Positions 1 through 6,667 of a stretch of 11,340 nt of DNA are shown here, piece after piece. This stretch comes from Pseudomonadota bacterium (lineage in GTDB: Bacteria > Pseudomonadota > Alphaproteobacteria > Sphingomonadales > SMXR01). Location: assembly GCA_022568115.1 (NCBI GenBank), contig JADFFP010000014.1:1-11340 (forward strand). The letters run 5' to 3'. Below the pieces are notes generated by a model. The model made no database searches, was not told where the DNA came from, and saw only the letters and a program-made list of their open reading frames with translations. The first letter of the stretch is position 1, and the number at the start of each line of letters is the position of its first letter. Position numbers and translations under genes: made by a program.

Positions 1-2811
1 GCCGCGGTTAACCGAAAGAAACTTCAGGGTTTTTGCGTCAAATACATAAACTTCATTGAGGGAATCCTCAACAATGCGGCCCAAGCGCAGGGCCTCGCTT
101 TCCGCTTTCTTGTATTCGGTGATGTTGTGGGAGGTCGTAACGGCGGCGATCACCTGGCCTTTTTCGTCCTTGACCGGCTCGGTATGACTTTCAAACCAAA
201 GATACTCACCCTGGGCGGGTTTGAGGCGGAGGTTGGTCCGAAAGGGTTTTCCTTCCCTGTAAACACGCTTTTCCCAAAGCTCCAATTTGCCCCTGTCATC
301 GGGGTGAATTATTTCCAATCGCGGGTTTTTGCCCTTCTCTTTCTCCGAATTATAGCCCAGTTGTTTTTCAAATGAGGGGGTAATATAAATAACCTTGCCG
401 CTGGAATCCCGGAGCGTGATGATATCGCTGGTATTTTCGGCCAGCATTTTCAGTTTTTCTTCGGCTTCTTTTCTGGCTGCTTCGTCCTTGACCCGCTGGG
501 TAATATCCCGGAAAACCACGACTGCCCCCGCAAGATTTCCATCCTCATCATGAATTGGGCTGCTGGTATATTCTACCGGAATGGCTGTGCCTTTTTTGTG
601 CCAGAAAACCTCGTCCTCAACCCTGTGGATTTTTCCATCCGAGAAGGCACGATAAATATTACAATCTTTTCGCGGATATTTGGTTCCGTCCGGATAATGG
701 TGATGAATCAGGTCGTGTTGAGACATACCCAGCATTTCATTTAAACTATAGCCCAATATCTTTATTGCCGCGTGGTTTGCGAATGTGGTGCGTCCTTTTA
801 GATCCACGCCATAAACACCCTCACCGGCACTGTTAAGAACTGTCCGAAGCAATCTTTCGTTTTCAGCCATTTGTTCTTCGGCTTTTCGCTGTTCGGTGAT
901 ATTTCTGGAGGCCGTGACAGCAGCAGTAACCCTGCCCCTTTCATCCTTGATCGGCTGGGTATGACTTTCAAACCAGCAGTAAGAGCCATCCTTGTGCCGG
1001 TACCTTACCCTCGCGGTAAACGGATTGCCCTTTTCCATAACGTCCCTTTTCCATTCCGGCCACAATGGCTTGTCTTCCGGATGCAGGATATCAAGACAGG
1101 TACCCCCCAGCCGCTCGTCTATGGTCCAGCCCAGCTGGCTTTTAATGGAAGGAGAGACAAAAAGAATTTTTCCCGCGGTATCGAAAAGGAAAATCATGTC
1201 ACTCATATTTTTTGTGACCAGTTCCAGTTTTTCCTCGGCTTCATGCTGCTCGGAAATATTTCTGTTTGTTGAAATGACCGCGGTCACTTTGCCGGCCTCG
1301 TTCAGCACCGGGGTACAAAGGCTTTCAAACCAGATATACTGGCCATCGGCATGTTGAAAACGAAGACGGGAGGTGCAGGGCTTCTTTTCCCCAAGAACAA
1401 CCTTTTTCCAATCCGAGCGTGTTTCTTTCCTGTCGTCTGGGTGCACCATGTCCCATGAATTCTTCCCCACCGTCTCTTCAGGATCAATTCCAAGATGCCG
1501 CTTCAGCGAGGGAGAGACATAAATTACCTTGGATTCCGTATCCTCCAGGATAACGATATCGGTGCCATGGTCCGCCAGCATTTTGTACTGTGCTTCGGCC
1601 TCTTTGACCGCGGCCTCGGCAGCCTTTTTTTCAGTGATGTCATCAATAATGACCACATAAACCGGGCTTTCTCCCGCCTCGGAGAGCCAGGCATTAAGCT
1701 CGATGTCGTAAACAGAGCCGTCCTTTCTTTTGTTTCTGCCCTCAAACCTAATTTTTTCTTCCTGCTTGTTTTCAAGGGAGTTAAAAATCTCTTTTATCTT
1801 TTTCAGAGATCTGTTTGCCCCCAAATCAGCCGGGGTCATTTGCTTAAGCTCTTCCATACTGTAACCGAGATTTTTTCTTGCCTGTTTATTGACATAATTA
1901 AATTTAAGGGTCTTCGGCGAGAGGACATAAATTTCATTCAGGGAATCTTCGACAATATTGACTAACCGCAGGTTTTCAGCCTCAACTTCCTTGCGTTCGG
2001 TGATATTGCGGACGACGGTTACCACGTGTTCGACTTTCCCGGCATCATTCTTGACCGGCCGGCTGTCGCTTTCGTACCAGTGGTAAATCCCTTCGCCATC
2101 CCTCATGCGCATTTCCGCCGTTAGGAGTTTTCCCTCCACAAGAACCCTTTGTTTCCAGAGCGACACGTAAGTATCCCGGTCGTCGGGGTGAATGATATCC
2201 TGCCAGCCCAGGGTTCCGATAAAATCTTCCTTTTTGTATTTCAGTTCCCGCTCGGCGGAGGAGGAAATGTAACGAAGTTTCCCGTTCGCGTCCCGGAGGA
2301 TAATAATATCGGTGGTGTTTTCCGTGATCAGGTGCAGTTTTTCCTGCAGTTCCAGAAGGGCGGCCTCGGTTTCCTTGCGCTTGGTAATGTCGCGCAGCGA
2401 ACCGACAAAGATTATCCCGCCACCCTCTTCCTTATGGGAATTAACCGCCAGTTCCAGAGCGATTTCCGTTCCGTCTTTTCTCCTGCCGGCAACCTCGCGG
2501 GGGCCGATGCCGATAATCTTGCCCTTACCGGTTTTCAGGTACTTGGACAAATAGCCGCCGTGATGTTTATTGTCGTATGGGTTCATCAGCATATTGACGT
2601 TGTTGCCGATGATTTCCTCCTCGGAATAGCCGAACATTTCAGCGCCAGCCTTGTTAATATTCAGGACAATGCCTTTTTCATCGATCACCACCAGGCCGTC
2701 GACCATGGTATCATTTATAATTCGTTGAAAATTGTCCGCCCCTTCCCGGGAAGGAGTCAATCCGGCCTCAGGGCCGAAGTCCAATGGTTTCTTTTTTCCT
2801 GTTTTAACCAA
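1..2811 (-). CDS. Multi-PAS sensory protein, N-terminal 937 residues (partial, runs off left edge)
   Basis: Uninterrupted minus-strand frame read through to position 1 without a stop. The start is TTG at 2811: in-frame TAG and TGA lie just upstream, and a strong Shine-Dalgarno (GGGGGGAGGG) sits about 5 nt before it. I see tandem PAS domains at about residues 28-142, 159-272, 283-395, 407-520, 528-640, 652-770 and 785-898, plus the start of an eighth at 909. Most end in a typical PAC signature (RNITERK, DITEKK, RNISEQ, DITQR), and several carry HPDD and WFES motifs. Charged helical linkers (AEEKL, AEAAVKEAEA) join them. No membrane segment or signal peptide is visible, so a cytoplasmic sensor is likely. 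The output domain lies outside the window; a histidine kinase is the usual partner of such arrays (inference), but a cyclase or other output is possible. PAS1 resembles FixL. It is divergent from a response-regulator pair on the plus strand. Confidence 0.9.
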   Translation of the reverse strand, partial: MVKTGKKKPLDFGPEAGLTPSREGADNFQRIINDTMVDGLVVIDEKGIVLNINKAGAEMFGYSEEEIIGNNVNMLMNPYDNKHHGGYLSKYLKTGKGKIIGIGPREVAGRRKDGTEIALELAVNSHKEEGGGIIFVGSLRDITKRKETEAALLELQEKLHLITENTTDIIILRDANGKLRYISSSAERELKYKKEDFIGTLGWQDIIHPDDRDTYVSLWKQRVLVEGKLLTAEMRMRDGEGIYHWYESDSRPVKNDAGKVEHVVTVVRNITERKEVEAENLRLVNIVEDSLNEIYVLSPKTLKFNYVNKQARKNLGYSMEELKQMTPADLGANRSLKKIKEIFNSLENKQEEKIRFEGRNKRKDGSVYDIELNAWLSEAGESPVYVVIIDDITEKKAAEAAVKEAEAQYKMLADHGTDIVILEDTESKVIYVSPSLKRHLGIDPEETVGKNSWDMVHPDDRKETRSDWKKVVLGEKKPCTSRLRFQHADGQYIWFESLCTPVLNEAGKVTAVISTNRNISEQHEAEEKLELVTKNMSDMIFLFDTAGKILFVSPSIKSQLGWTIDERLGGTCLDILHPEDKPLWPEWKRDVMEKGNPFTARVRYRHKDGSYCWFESHTQPIKDERGRVTAAVTASRNITEQRKAEEQMAENERLLRTVLNSAGEGVYGVDLKGRTTFANHAAIKILGYSLNEMLGMSQHDLIHHHYPDGTKYPRKDCNIYRAFSDGKIHRVEDEVFWHKKGTAIPVEYTSSPIHDEDGNLAGAVVVFRDITQRVKDEAARKEAEEKLKMLAENTSDIITLRDSSGKVIYITPSFEKQLGYNSEKEKGKNPRLEIIHPDDRGKLELWEKRVYREGKPFRTNLRLKPAQGEYLWFESHTEPVKDEKGQVIAAVTTSHNITEYKKAESEALRLGRIVEDSLNEVYVFDAKTLKFLSVNRG
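181..198 (-). repeat. PAS-array internal repeat (copy in PAS7; matching copy at 958-975 in PAS5)
   Basis: An identical 18-nt stretch (GGTATGACTTTCAAACCA on the plus strand) occurs at 181-198 and 958-975. The bases just before it are also nearly the same in both places. It encodes the WFESHT segment of PAS7 and PAS5. The protein sequences around both copies (KDE-G-V-AAVT-S-NITE) are close, which indicates recent duplication of a PAS module within the gene rather than convergence. Confidence 0.75.
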
Positions 2812-3239
2812 TCTGCCCTCCCCCCTTCAAACTGGGAAAACCTAAAATTGACCGGATGTCTCTCCAAAACAACACCATTCCAGAGGACATGTAAATAATT
2901 GTTACCGACCTTACCCAATTTTTGTGAATTTTCCAACAAGTTTAACGAGTTTTATTAAAATATTATTTCATTACTTTCAGGAAATACTTTTATTTACTTT
3001 GACATTTTTTTGAAAAAAGATTAGTTTTCCCTGCATTTTTTCGTAAAACGGCTCATAAAGCACAATAATATACAGGTCTTAGGGCTTGATTAAAAAACAG
3101 TAAATAAAATCTTAATAATAAGTGTTAATTGCGATTACTATTGCTGCATATGGCATTAAAAGAGGGACTGGGCCTTTATCGGGGCGCCCAAAAAGAGTAT
3201 CATCCGGCCCAAAATAAGGACGGGGCAAGCGGGGCAAGA
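2812..3239. other. Divergent intergenic region, AT-rich in its middle
   Basis: This 428-bp stretch separates the leftward PAS gene from the rightward response-regulator remnant. Positions about 2890-3130 are strongly AT-rich, as expected for a promoter region. A frame is open from 3129 into the response-regulator remnant at 3240, but its first 37 codons resemble nothing I recognise. No RNA gene, repeat array or clear terminator is visible. Confidence 0.6.
2999..3027 (+). promoter_or_regulatory. Candidate sigma-70-type promoter
   Basis: A perfect -35 hexamer TTGACA (2999-3004) is followed after 17 bp by TAGTTT, a weak -10 (three of six matches to TATAAT). It points toward the response-regulator remnant at 3240 and would give a leader of roughly 200 nt. 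The AT-rich setting makes chance matches likely. Confidence 0.35.
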
Positions 3240-3500
3240 ATGAATAATGATACCATCGGCAAGTCGGGAAAAAAGATTCTCCTGGCGGAGGACGATCCTG
3301 ATGTCCAAGCAGGATGGCTTCAAGGTTATTAGAAAATTGAAAAAAAGCAGCGTGATATCCCGATCATCGCCATTTCCGGCGGCGCCGTTTCTGGTTCCCT
3401 GGATTTTCTGGAAAAAGCCAAGATATATGGCGCCTGCTGTATATTTGAAAAACCGTTTAAGCCGCAATTCTTTATTGAAAGAGTGAACCAACATTTTTAA
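3240..3500 (+). pseudogene. Decayed response regulator (receiver domain) with internal deletion and frameshift
   Basis: The ATG at 3240 opens a typical receiver N-terminus (KKILLAEDDPDV, acidic pocket DD), which stops at TAG 3330-3332. From 3310 a +1 frame continues a receiver from its middle (DGFKVIRKLKK). From 3348 the original frame resumes (QRDIPIIAISGG, then the C-terminal lysine motif EKPFKP) and ends at TAA 3498-3500. Compared with the intact regulator at 3587, about 45 codons are missing around 3303-3310, including the phospho-acceptor Asp and the ITDI-MP strand. A further single A is missing from the A-run at 3340-3346. The IIAISGG and LDFL segments resemble the downstream gene, so this is probably a tandem paralogue that has decayed. 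Single-base errors could explain the second shift but not the deletion. Confidence 0.8.
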
Positions 3501-3586
3501 AATATAGTGTACTAAAAAAAAATAATCGGTTAGGCTGACTTTGAGCCGAAAACAGCCAGTAATGAAAAAATATCTGGAGGGACAAT

Positions 3587-3955
3587 TTGATTAACATACT
3601 GGTAGCAGATGACGATCCTTCGATCCGTCATTTATACAAACTGATCCTCGAGCGCGAAGGACATAGGGTTTATTTGGCCAATGACGGGGTTGAGGCCCTG
3701 GCGCAGGCCAAAAAGTACAATATAGATGTTCTGATCACCGACATTATCATGCCCAGGAAAGAAGGCATTGAAACCATTGTTGAGATCCGTGAGATGAACC
3801 CTGAGGTCAAGATCATCGCTATTTCCGGCGGTGGCCGGAGAGGCAATCAGGACTTCCTCAGGATGGCCGAAATGGTTGGCGCCAACTACAGCCTGACCAA
3901 ACCGTTTGAGCCGCACGACTTGCTTAAGATCCTGAAAACCTGCCTGGAAGATTAG
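3587..3955 (+). CDS. Single-domain response regulator (CheY-like receiver)
   Basis: 122 residues, the usual size of a stand-alone receiver. The start is TTG at 3587, chosen because GGAGGG lies about 6 nt upstream and the protein begins directly with the first beta strand (INILVADDDPS). The acidic pair is at residues 8-9, the phospho-acceptor is Asp52 in ITDIIMP, the switch hydroxyl is Ser80 in AISGG, the aromatic position is Tyr101, and the conserved lysine is Lys105 in TKPFEP. All catalytic residues are intact, so phosphorylation by a sensor kinase is expected. There is no DNA-binding or enzymatic output domain, so it should act through protein contacts or as a relay (inference). It lies between a decayed paralogue and an exported phosphatase, and it diverges from the multi-PAS gene, which makes that protein the obvious candidate partner. 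Confidence 0.93.
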   Translation: MINILVADDDPSIRHLYKLILEREGHRVYLANDGVEALAQAKKYNIDVLITDIIMPRKEGIETIVEIREMNPEVKIIAISGGGRRGNQDFLRMAEMVGANYSLTKPFEPHDLLKILKTCLED

Positions 3956-3960
3956 GTTAG

Positions 3961-4467
3961 GTGAATCTTCCCGGACTAATTGCCGCGCTGTTTCTTTTAA
4001 TTGCAACCCTTGCTGCCATGGAAGCCAGTGCCGGGGAAGCGGTTTACTATCTTTTCCGGCATGCGGAAAAAGTGGCCGATGTCAAAGACCCCGGCCTGAC
4101 CGGGAAGGGGATGGCGCGCGCCGAATACCTGGCAGAGCGTTTGCAGGACAAAGGCGTCACTCATATTTTTTCCTCTGATTACATTAGAACCCGTGAGACC
4201 GTCACCCCTCTCTCAAAGGCGACCGGCATCCCGGTTGAGATTTATGACCCCCGCGACCTGGAAGGTTTTGCCGGTCAATTAAGAGAATTAGAGGGGGTGA
4301 TTGTTGTTTCCGGGCATTCCAATTCCACGCCTGAGCTGACCGCGCTGATCTCAGGAAAAGCCACCGAGCCGATGGATGAGAGCGAATACGACCGGCTTTA
4401 TCAGGTTCACCGCATTGCGGCCGGAGAGTTTACAATCATCATCCTTCACCAGGACGTCGGGGACTAA
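3961..4467 (+). CDS. Exported histidine phosphatase superfamily protein (phosphoglycerate mutase-like fold)
   Basis: 168 residues from GTG 3961, five bases after the response-regulator stop. The GTG start keeps an N-terminal hydrophobic stretch (about residues 3-19) followed by small residues (ASAG), which reads as a signal peptide. Its n-region carries no Lys or Arg, which is unusual; ATG 4018 would remove the signal. The phosphohistidine motif is Arg33-His34 in FRHAEK. A second conserved region has SSDYIRTRET (about 71-80), and the second catalytic His is His119 in VSGHSNST. The family transfers phosphate through a phospho-histidine to water; the substrate cannot be read from the sequence. 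SixA, a short cytoplasmic member, acts on His-Asp phosphorelays, but export argues against that role here. Only a weak ribosome site (TTAGGTTAG) is visible, so translational coupling to the regulator is likely. Confidence 0.88.
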   Translation: MNLPGLIAALFLLIATLAAMEASAGEAVYYLFRHAEKVADVKDPGLTGKGMARAEYLAERLQDKGVTHIFSSDYIRTRETVTPLSKATGIPVEIYDPRDLEGFAGQLRELEGVIVVSGHSNSTPELTALISGKATEPMDESEYDRLYQVHRIAAGEFTIIILHQDVGD

Positions 4468-4506
4468 TGCCATTAATTTTTACCGGAGATAAATCCCGTC
4501 GGCGGT

Positions 4507-4520
4507 TTGATTTGAATCAA
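4507..4520. promoter_or_regulatory. Perfect FNR/Anr-type operator upstream of the HPF-DUF3775 genes
   Basis: The sequence TTGATTTGAATCAA matches the FNR consensus TTGAT-N4-ATCAA at every fixed position. Its centre is at 4513.5, 71 bp before the HPF-like start codon. FNR-type Crp-family regulators bind this site under low oxygen (established for the family). A nearly identical site precedes the desaturase gene. Confidence 0.65.
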
Positions 4521-4546
4521 TTGGCTTGTAGAAAAACCGGGTAAGC

Positions 4547-4559
4547 TGTTATTGTAACA
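4547..4559 (+). promoter_or_regulatory. Candidate extended -10 / small inverted repeat before the HPF-like gene
   Basis: TGTTATTGTAACA is an inverted repeat with 5-bp arms and a 3-bp spacer. The same bases can be read as an extended -10 (TG-n-TATTGT). No good -35 lies at the right distance, which would fit activator dependence. A start near 4562 would place the FNR box at about -48, which is neither of the classic class I or class II positions, so the assignment is tentative. Confidence 0.3.
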
Positions 4560-4584
4560 ACACATCAGGAGGGACATTAAAGTT

Positions 4585-4956
4585 ATGCAGGTTCCATTGG
4601 AAATAAACTTTGAAGGTCTTGAACATTCAACCTTTGTCGAAAAACACATTCGCGAGGAAGTCAGCAAGCTGGAACATTTTTTTGATAAAATCATCTCCTG
4701 CCACGTGACCGTTTACCTGCCCCACAAACACAAGACCAAGGGCAACCTTTACGTCGTCCGGATTTACCTCAGCCTGCCCGGCGGCAAGATGGTCAAGGTG
4801 GACCGCCACCCCGACCAACATCAGGCTCACGAACAACCCTATGTCGCCATTCGCGATTCCTTCCGCGCCGCCCGCCGCCAGCTTCAGGACCTGGTCGGGA
4901 TTTGGGCCGGGAAAGTCAAAACCCATCAGGAACAAGTCAATGAAACCCAGGGATAA
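4585..4956 (+). CDS. HPF/RaiA-family ribosome-associated protein (hibernation-type factor)
   Basis: 123 residues. It begins MQVPLEINFEGL and shows the family pattern: a first strand, a helix with KLEHFFDK (about 28-35), a central strand with SCHVTVYLPH (38-47), then KGNLYVVRIYLSLPGG and KVDRHP. The C-terminal helix has AIRDSFRAARRQLQD (88-102). Basic and His residues are dense, as expected for rRNA contact. Members bind the 30S subunit and inactivate or store ribosomes under stress (family knowledge). It is the short type without the long-HPF C-terminal dimerisation domain. AGGAGGG (4567-4573) is a strong Shine-Dalgarno but stands about 11-12 nt from the ATG, which is long. The gene follows an FNR box and overlaps the next gene by 17 bp, so ribosome control in response to oxygen is the inference. 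It is not located beside rpoN, a common site for hpf. Confidence 0.85.
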   Translation: MQVPLEINFEGLEHSTFVEKHIREEVSKLEHFFDKIISCHVTVYLPHKHKTKGNLYVVRIYLSLPGGKMVKVDRHPDQHQAHEQPYVAIRDSFRAARRQLQDLVGIWAGKVKTHQEQVNETQG

Positions 4957-5374
4957 GACAGAAGACCAGGTCTTTGAGATCAATCTGGACAAGGTTTGTT
5001 TTATCATCCTCAAGGTCCGGGAGTTCGAGGTCAAGGTGGCGCCGGCGGATGTTGATTCCGGACCGAACCCGATTGAAGACCTTGATCTCGATCTTCTTCA
5101 AGAGCGCCAGGATGACAGTGTTTATGACGAGTTGAGTTCCTTTATCGACAATCTCAATGTTGATGAGGGGCTCGACCTGATCGCCCTGATGTGGATCGGG
5201 CGCGGCACCTTTGACCCGGAAGATTTCCAGGAAGCCCGGGCGGTAGCGGCCAAAGAAGCCACCCACACCACGGCTGAATACCTGCTGGGAACGCCGCTCT
5301 TGTCCGAACATTTGCAAAACGGCCTCGATGCCTTTAATCTGTCCTGTGATGAGGCGGAAACAATCCATCTGTAA
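4940..5374 (+). CDS. DUF3775 family protein
   Basis: 144 residues. The start chosen is ATG 4940, just inside the end of the HPF-like gene (17-bp overlap), with an AGGAAC sequence about 6 nt upstream; a longer frame from 4841 would run inside the HPF gene in another frame and is not credible. The protein opens with a strand-like segment (VFEINLDKVCFIILKVREFEVK). It has a very acidic middle (about residues 38-75, EDLDLDLLQE) and the recognisable family core LIALMWIGRGTFDPEDF (about 80-96) and TAEYLLGTPLLSEHLQNGLDAF (111-132). No membrane segment or catalytic motif is visible. The function is unknown. Overlap with a ribosome-associated factor implies translational coupling and possibly a shared role; the strong negative charge would suit contact with a basic partner (inference only). 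Confidence 0.85.
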   Translation: MKPRDKTEDQVFEINLDKVCFIILKVREFEVKVAPADVDSGPNPIEDLDLDLLQERQDDSVYDELSSFIDNLNVDEGLDLIALMWIGRGTFDPEDFQEARAVAAKEATHTTAEYLLGTPLLSEHLQNGLDAFNLSCDEAETIHL

Positions 5375-5386
5375 ATTTTCACCAAT

Positions 5387-5400
5387 TTGATTGAAATCAA
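5387..5400. promoter_or_regulatory. Perfect FNR/Anr-type operator upstream of the fatty acid desaturase
   Basis: TTGATTGAAATCAA fits TTGAT-N4-ATCAA exactly. The palindrome extends to 7-bp arms (TTTGATT-GA-AATCAAA, 5386-5401). Its centre lies about 102 bp before the desaturase ATG at 5496, in the 121-bp gap after the DUF3775 gene. I cannot place a convincing -10 at the class II distance, so whether it activates or represses is open. It shares TTGATT-NN-AATCAA with the site at 4507. Confidence 0.65.
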
Positions 5401-5495
5401 AGCTTTGTTTCTGATCATGGGTAAGGTTCCCCTCAACTATTTGGGCGGCCAGCGCCGGTAATTGAGCGGTGCTGTTTGCCAAGAGGAGCTGGGCG

Positions 5496-6545
5496 ATGAA
5501 ACCGGATCTAAAAAAAGAAATTTTTCCCCTGAAAGAGGCGCGCGATATGGTCAAGGACCTGATGACGCCCAATCCGCTAATTTACTGGAGTGATTTTTTG
5601 TTCAGCGTCACGCTCGGCTGGGCGGCGTTTTATGCGACCCTGAAGCTGCCCTTTTTCACTCCCTGGCAGATCGTCACCTATCTTATCGCCTCCTTCGCCC
5701 TGTACCGGGCGGTTATTTTCACCCACGAACTGACACACCTGAAAAAAGGCACCTTCAAGGCTTTCCGGCTGGTCTGGAATGTCATCTGCGGCTTTCCCAT
5801 GATGGTCCCCTCATTCACCTATCACGGGGTTCACAACGACCACCATACCCGGGATATTTACGGCACGGCGCGGGATGGCGAATACATCCCGTTCGTCAGC
5901 AAACGGCCGTTTCATATGATCACATACGTGTTGCTGGCGTCTATCCTGCCGCTGTTTTTTGCCCTGAGGTTCCTGATCTTTGCCCCGCTCGGCTGGTTGA
6001 GTAAAAGTTTTGCGGGGTTCATCTGGGAGCGCGCTTCCTCGCTGACCATCGATCTGGCCTATCATCGCCCGGGCCCGGCCAAGCGGGATGATCCGACCTG
6101 GCGGCTCCAAGAATTCTTCACCTTTGTTTTTGGCTGGACGGCGATCGGTTTGGTCATTTATGGCGCCATTCCGGGCGGGGCCCTGGTGCTGTGGTACGCG
6201 GTGGCTTTGTTGGTTTTCACGCTCAATTCATTCCGCACCCTGGCCGCTCACGCCTACCGCAATTCGGGTGATCGGCCGATGACGGTGGCCGAGCAGTATC
6301 TGGATTCGGTCGATGTCCCGGGCCGCGATTTCCTCACCCCGCTGTGGGCGCCGGTAGGGCTTCGCTACCACGCCACCCATCACCTGTTCCCGAACATGCC
6401 CTACCACACGCTGGACCAGGCCCACCGGCGGCTGGCGGCTGGCCTTTCGAACAATACGCTGTATTTGAAAGCCACCAGAAAAAGCCTGGGGCACGCCCTG
6501 AAGGTTTTGTGGGGCGAAGTTGAGGGGGGAAGAGGTCAGCTCTGA
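5496..6545 (+). CDS. Membrane fatty acid desaturase (three histidine boxes)
   Basis: 349 residues. ATG 5496 is preferred over GTG 5469 because GAGGAG lies about 9 nt upstream. It carries the three His boxes of membrane di-iron desaturases: HELTH (77-81), HNDHH (113-117) and HATHH (292-296), with further conserved His at 110 and 252. Hydrophobic segments at about 34-48, 56-75, 143-165 and 208-248 give the expected membrane topology with the His boxes on the cytoplasmic side. The family inserts a double bond into acyl chains using O2 and an electron donor, and members adjust membrane fluidity; some act on other lipids such as carotenoids or sphingolipids. The exact substrate and bond position cannot be told. 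No donor gene (ferredoxin or reductase) lies in the window. The FNR-type site upstream would tie an O2-consuming enzyme to oxygen supply (inference). Confidence 0.92.
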   Translation: MKPDLKKEIFPLKEARDMVKDLMTPNPLIYWSDFLFSVTLGWAAFYATLKLPFFTPWQIVTYLIASFALYRAVIFTHELTHLKKGTFKAFRLVWNVICGFPMMVPSFTYHGVHNDHHTRDIYGTARDGEYIPFVSKRPFHMITYVLLASILPLFFALRFLIFAPLGWLSKSFAGFIWERASSLTIDLAYHRPGPAKRDDPTWRLQEFFTFVFGWTAIGLVIYGAIPGGALVLWYAVALLVFTLNSFRTLAAHAYRNSGDRPMTVAEQYLDSVDVPGRDFLTPLWAPVGLRYHATHHLFPNMPYHTLDQAHRRLAAGLSNNTLYLKATRKSLGHALKVLWGEVEGGRGQL

Positions 6546-6667
6546 GCTGGTTGTGAATTCGAACCGGTGAGGTCAGGGGTCCAGGAGGCTTTCTTTCCCC
6601 AGTGCATTTTCGATAAACTTGTGCTAGGCTGATTAAGGGAGCGTCACTGAAACGACCTGGGGGTATT

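Noticed and set aside
3520..3570. Weak inverted repeats (GGCTG...CAGCC) before the 3587 gene
   Set aside because: Short arms with a long, imperfect spacer and no T-run; not distinguishable from chance.
3961..4467. Calling the phosphatase sixA
   Set aside because: The fold fits, but the signal-like N-terminus implies export, which does not match SixA's cytoplasmic role.
4937..5572. 211-residue minus-strand open frame
   Set aside because: It is antisense to the DUF3775 gene and the start of the desaturase, has no ribosome site or recognisable motif, and the opposite strand carries clear family signatures.
6545..6570. tRNA-like T-arm around the TTCGAA sequence
   Set aside because: The stem does not pair past four bases, and no acceptor, D or anticodon arm could be fitted on either strand.
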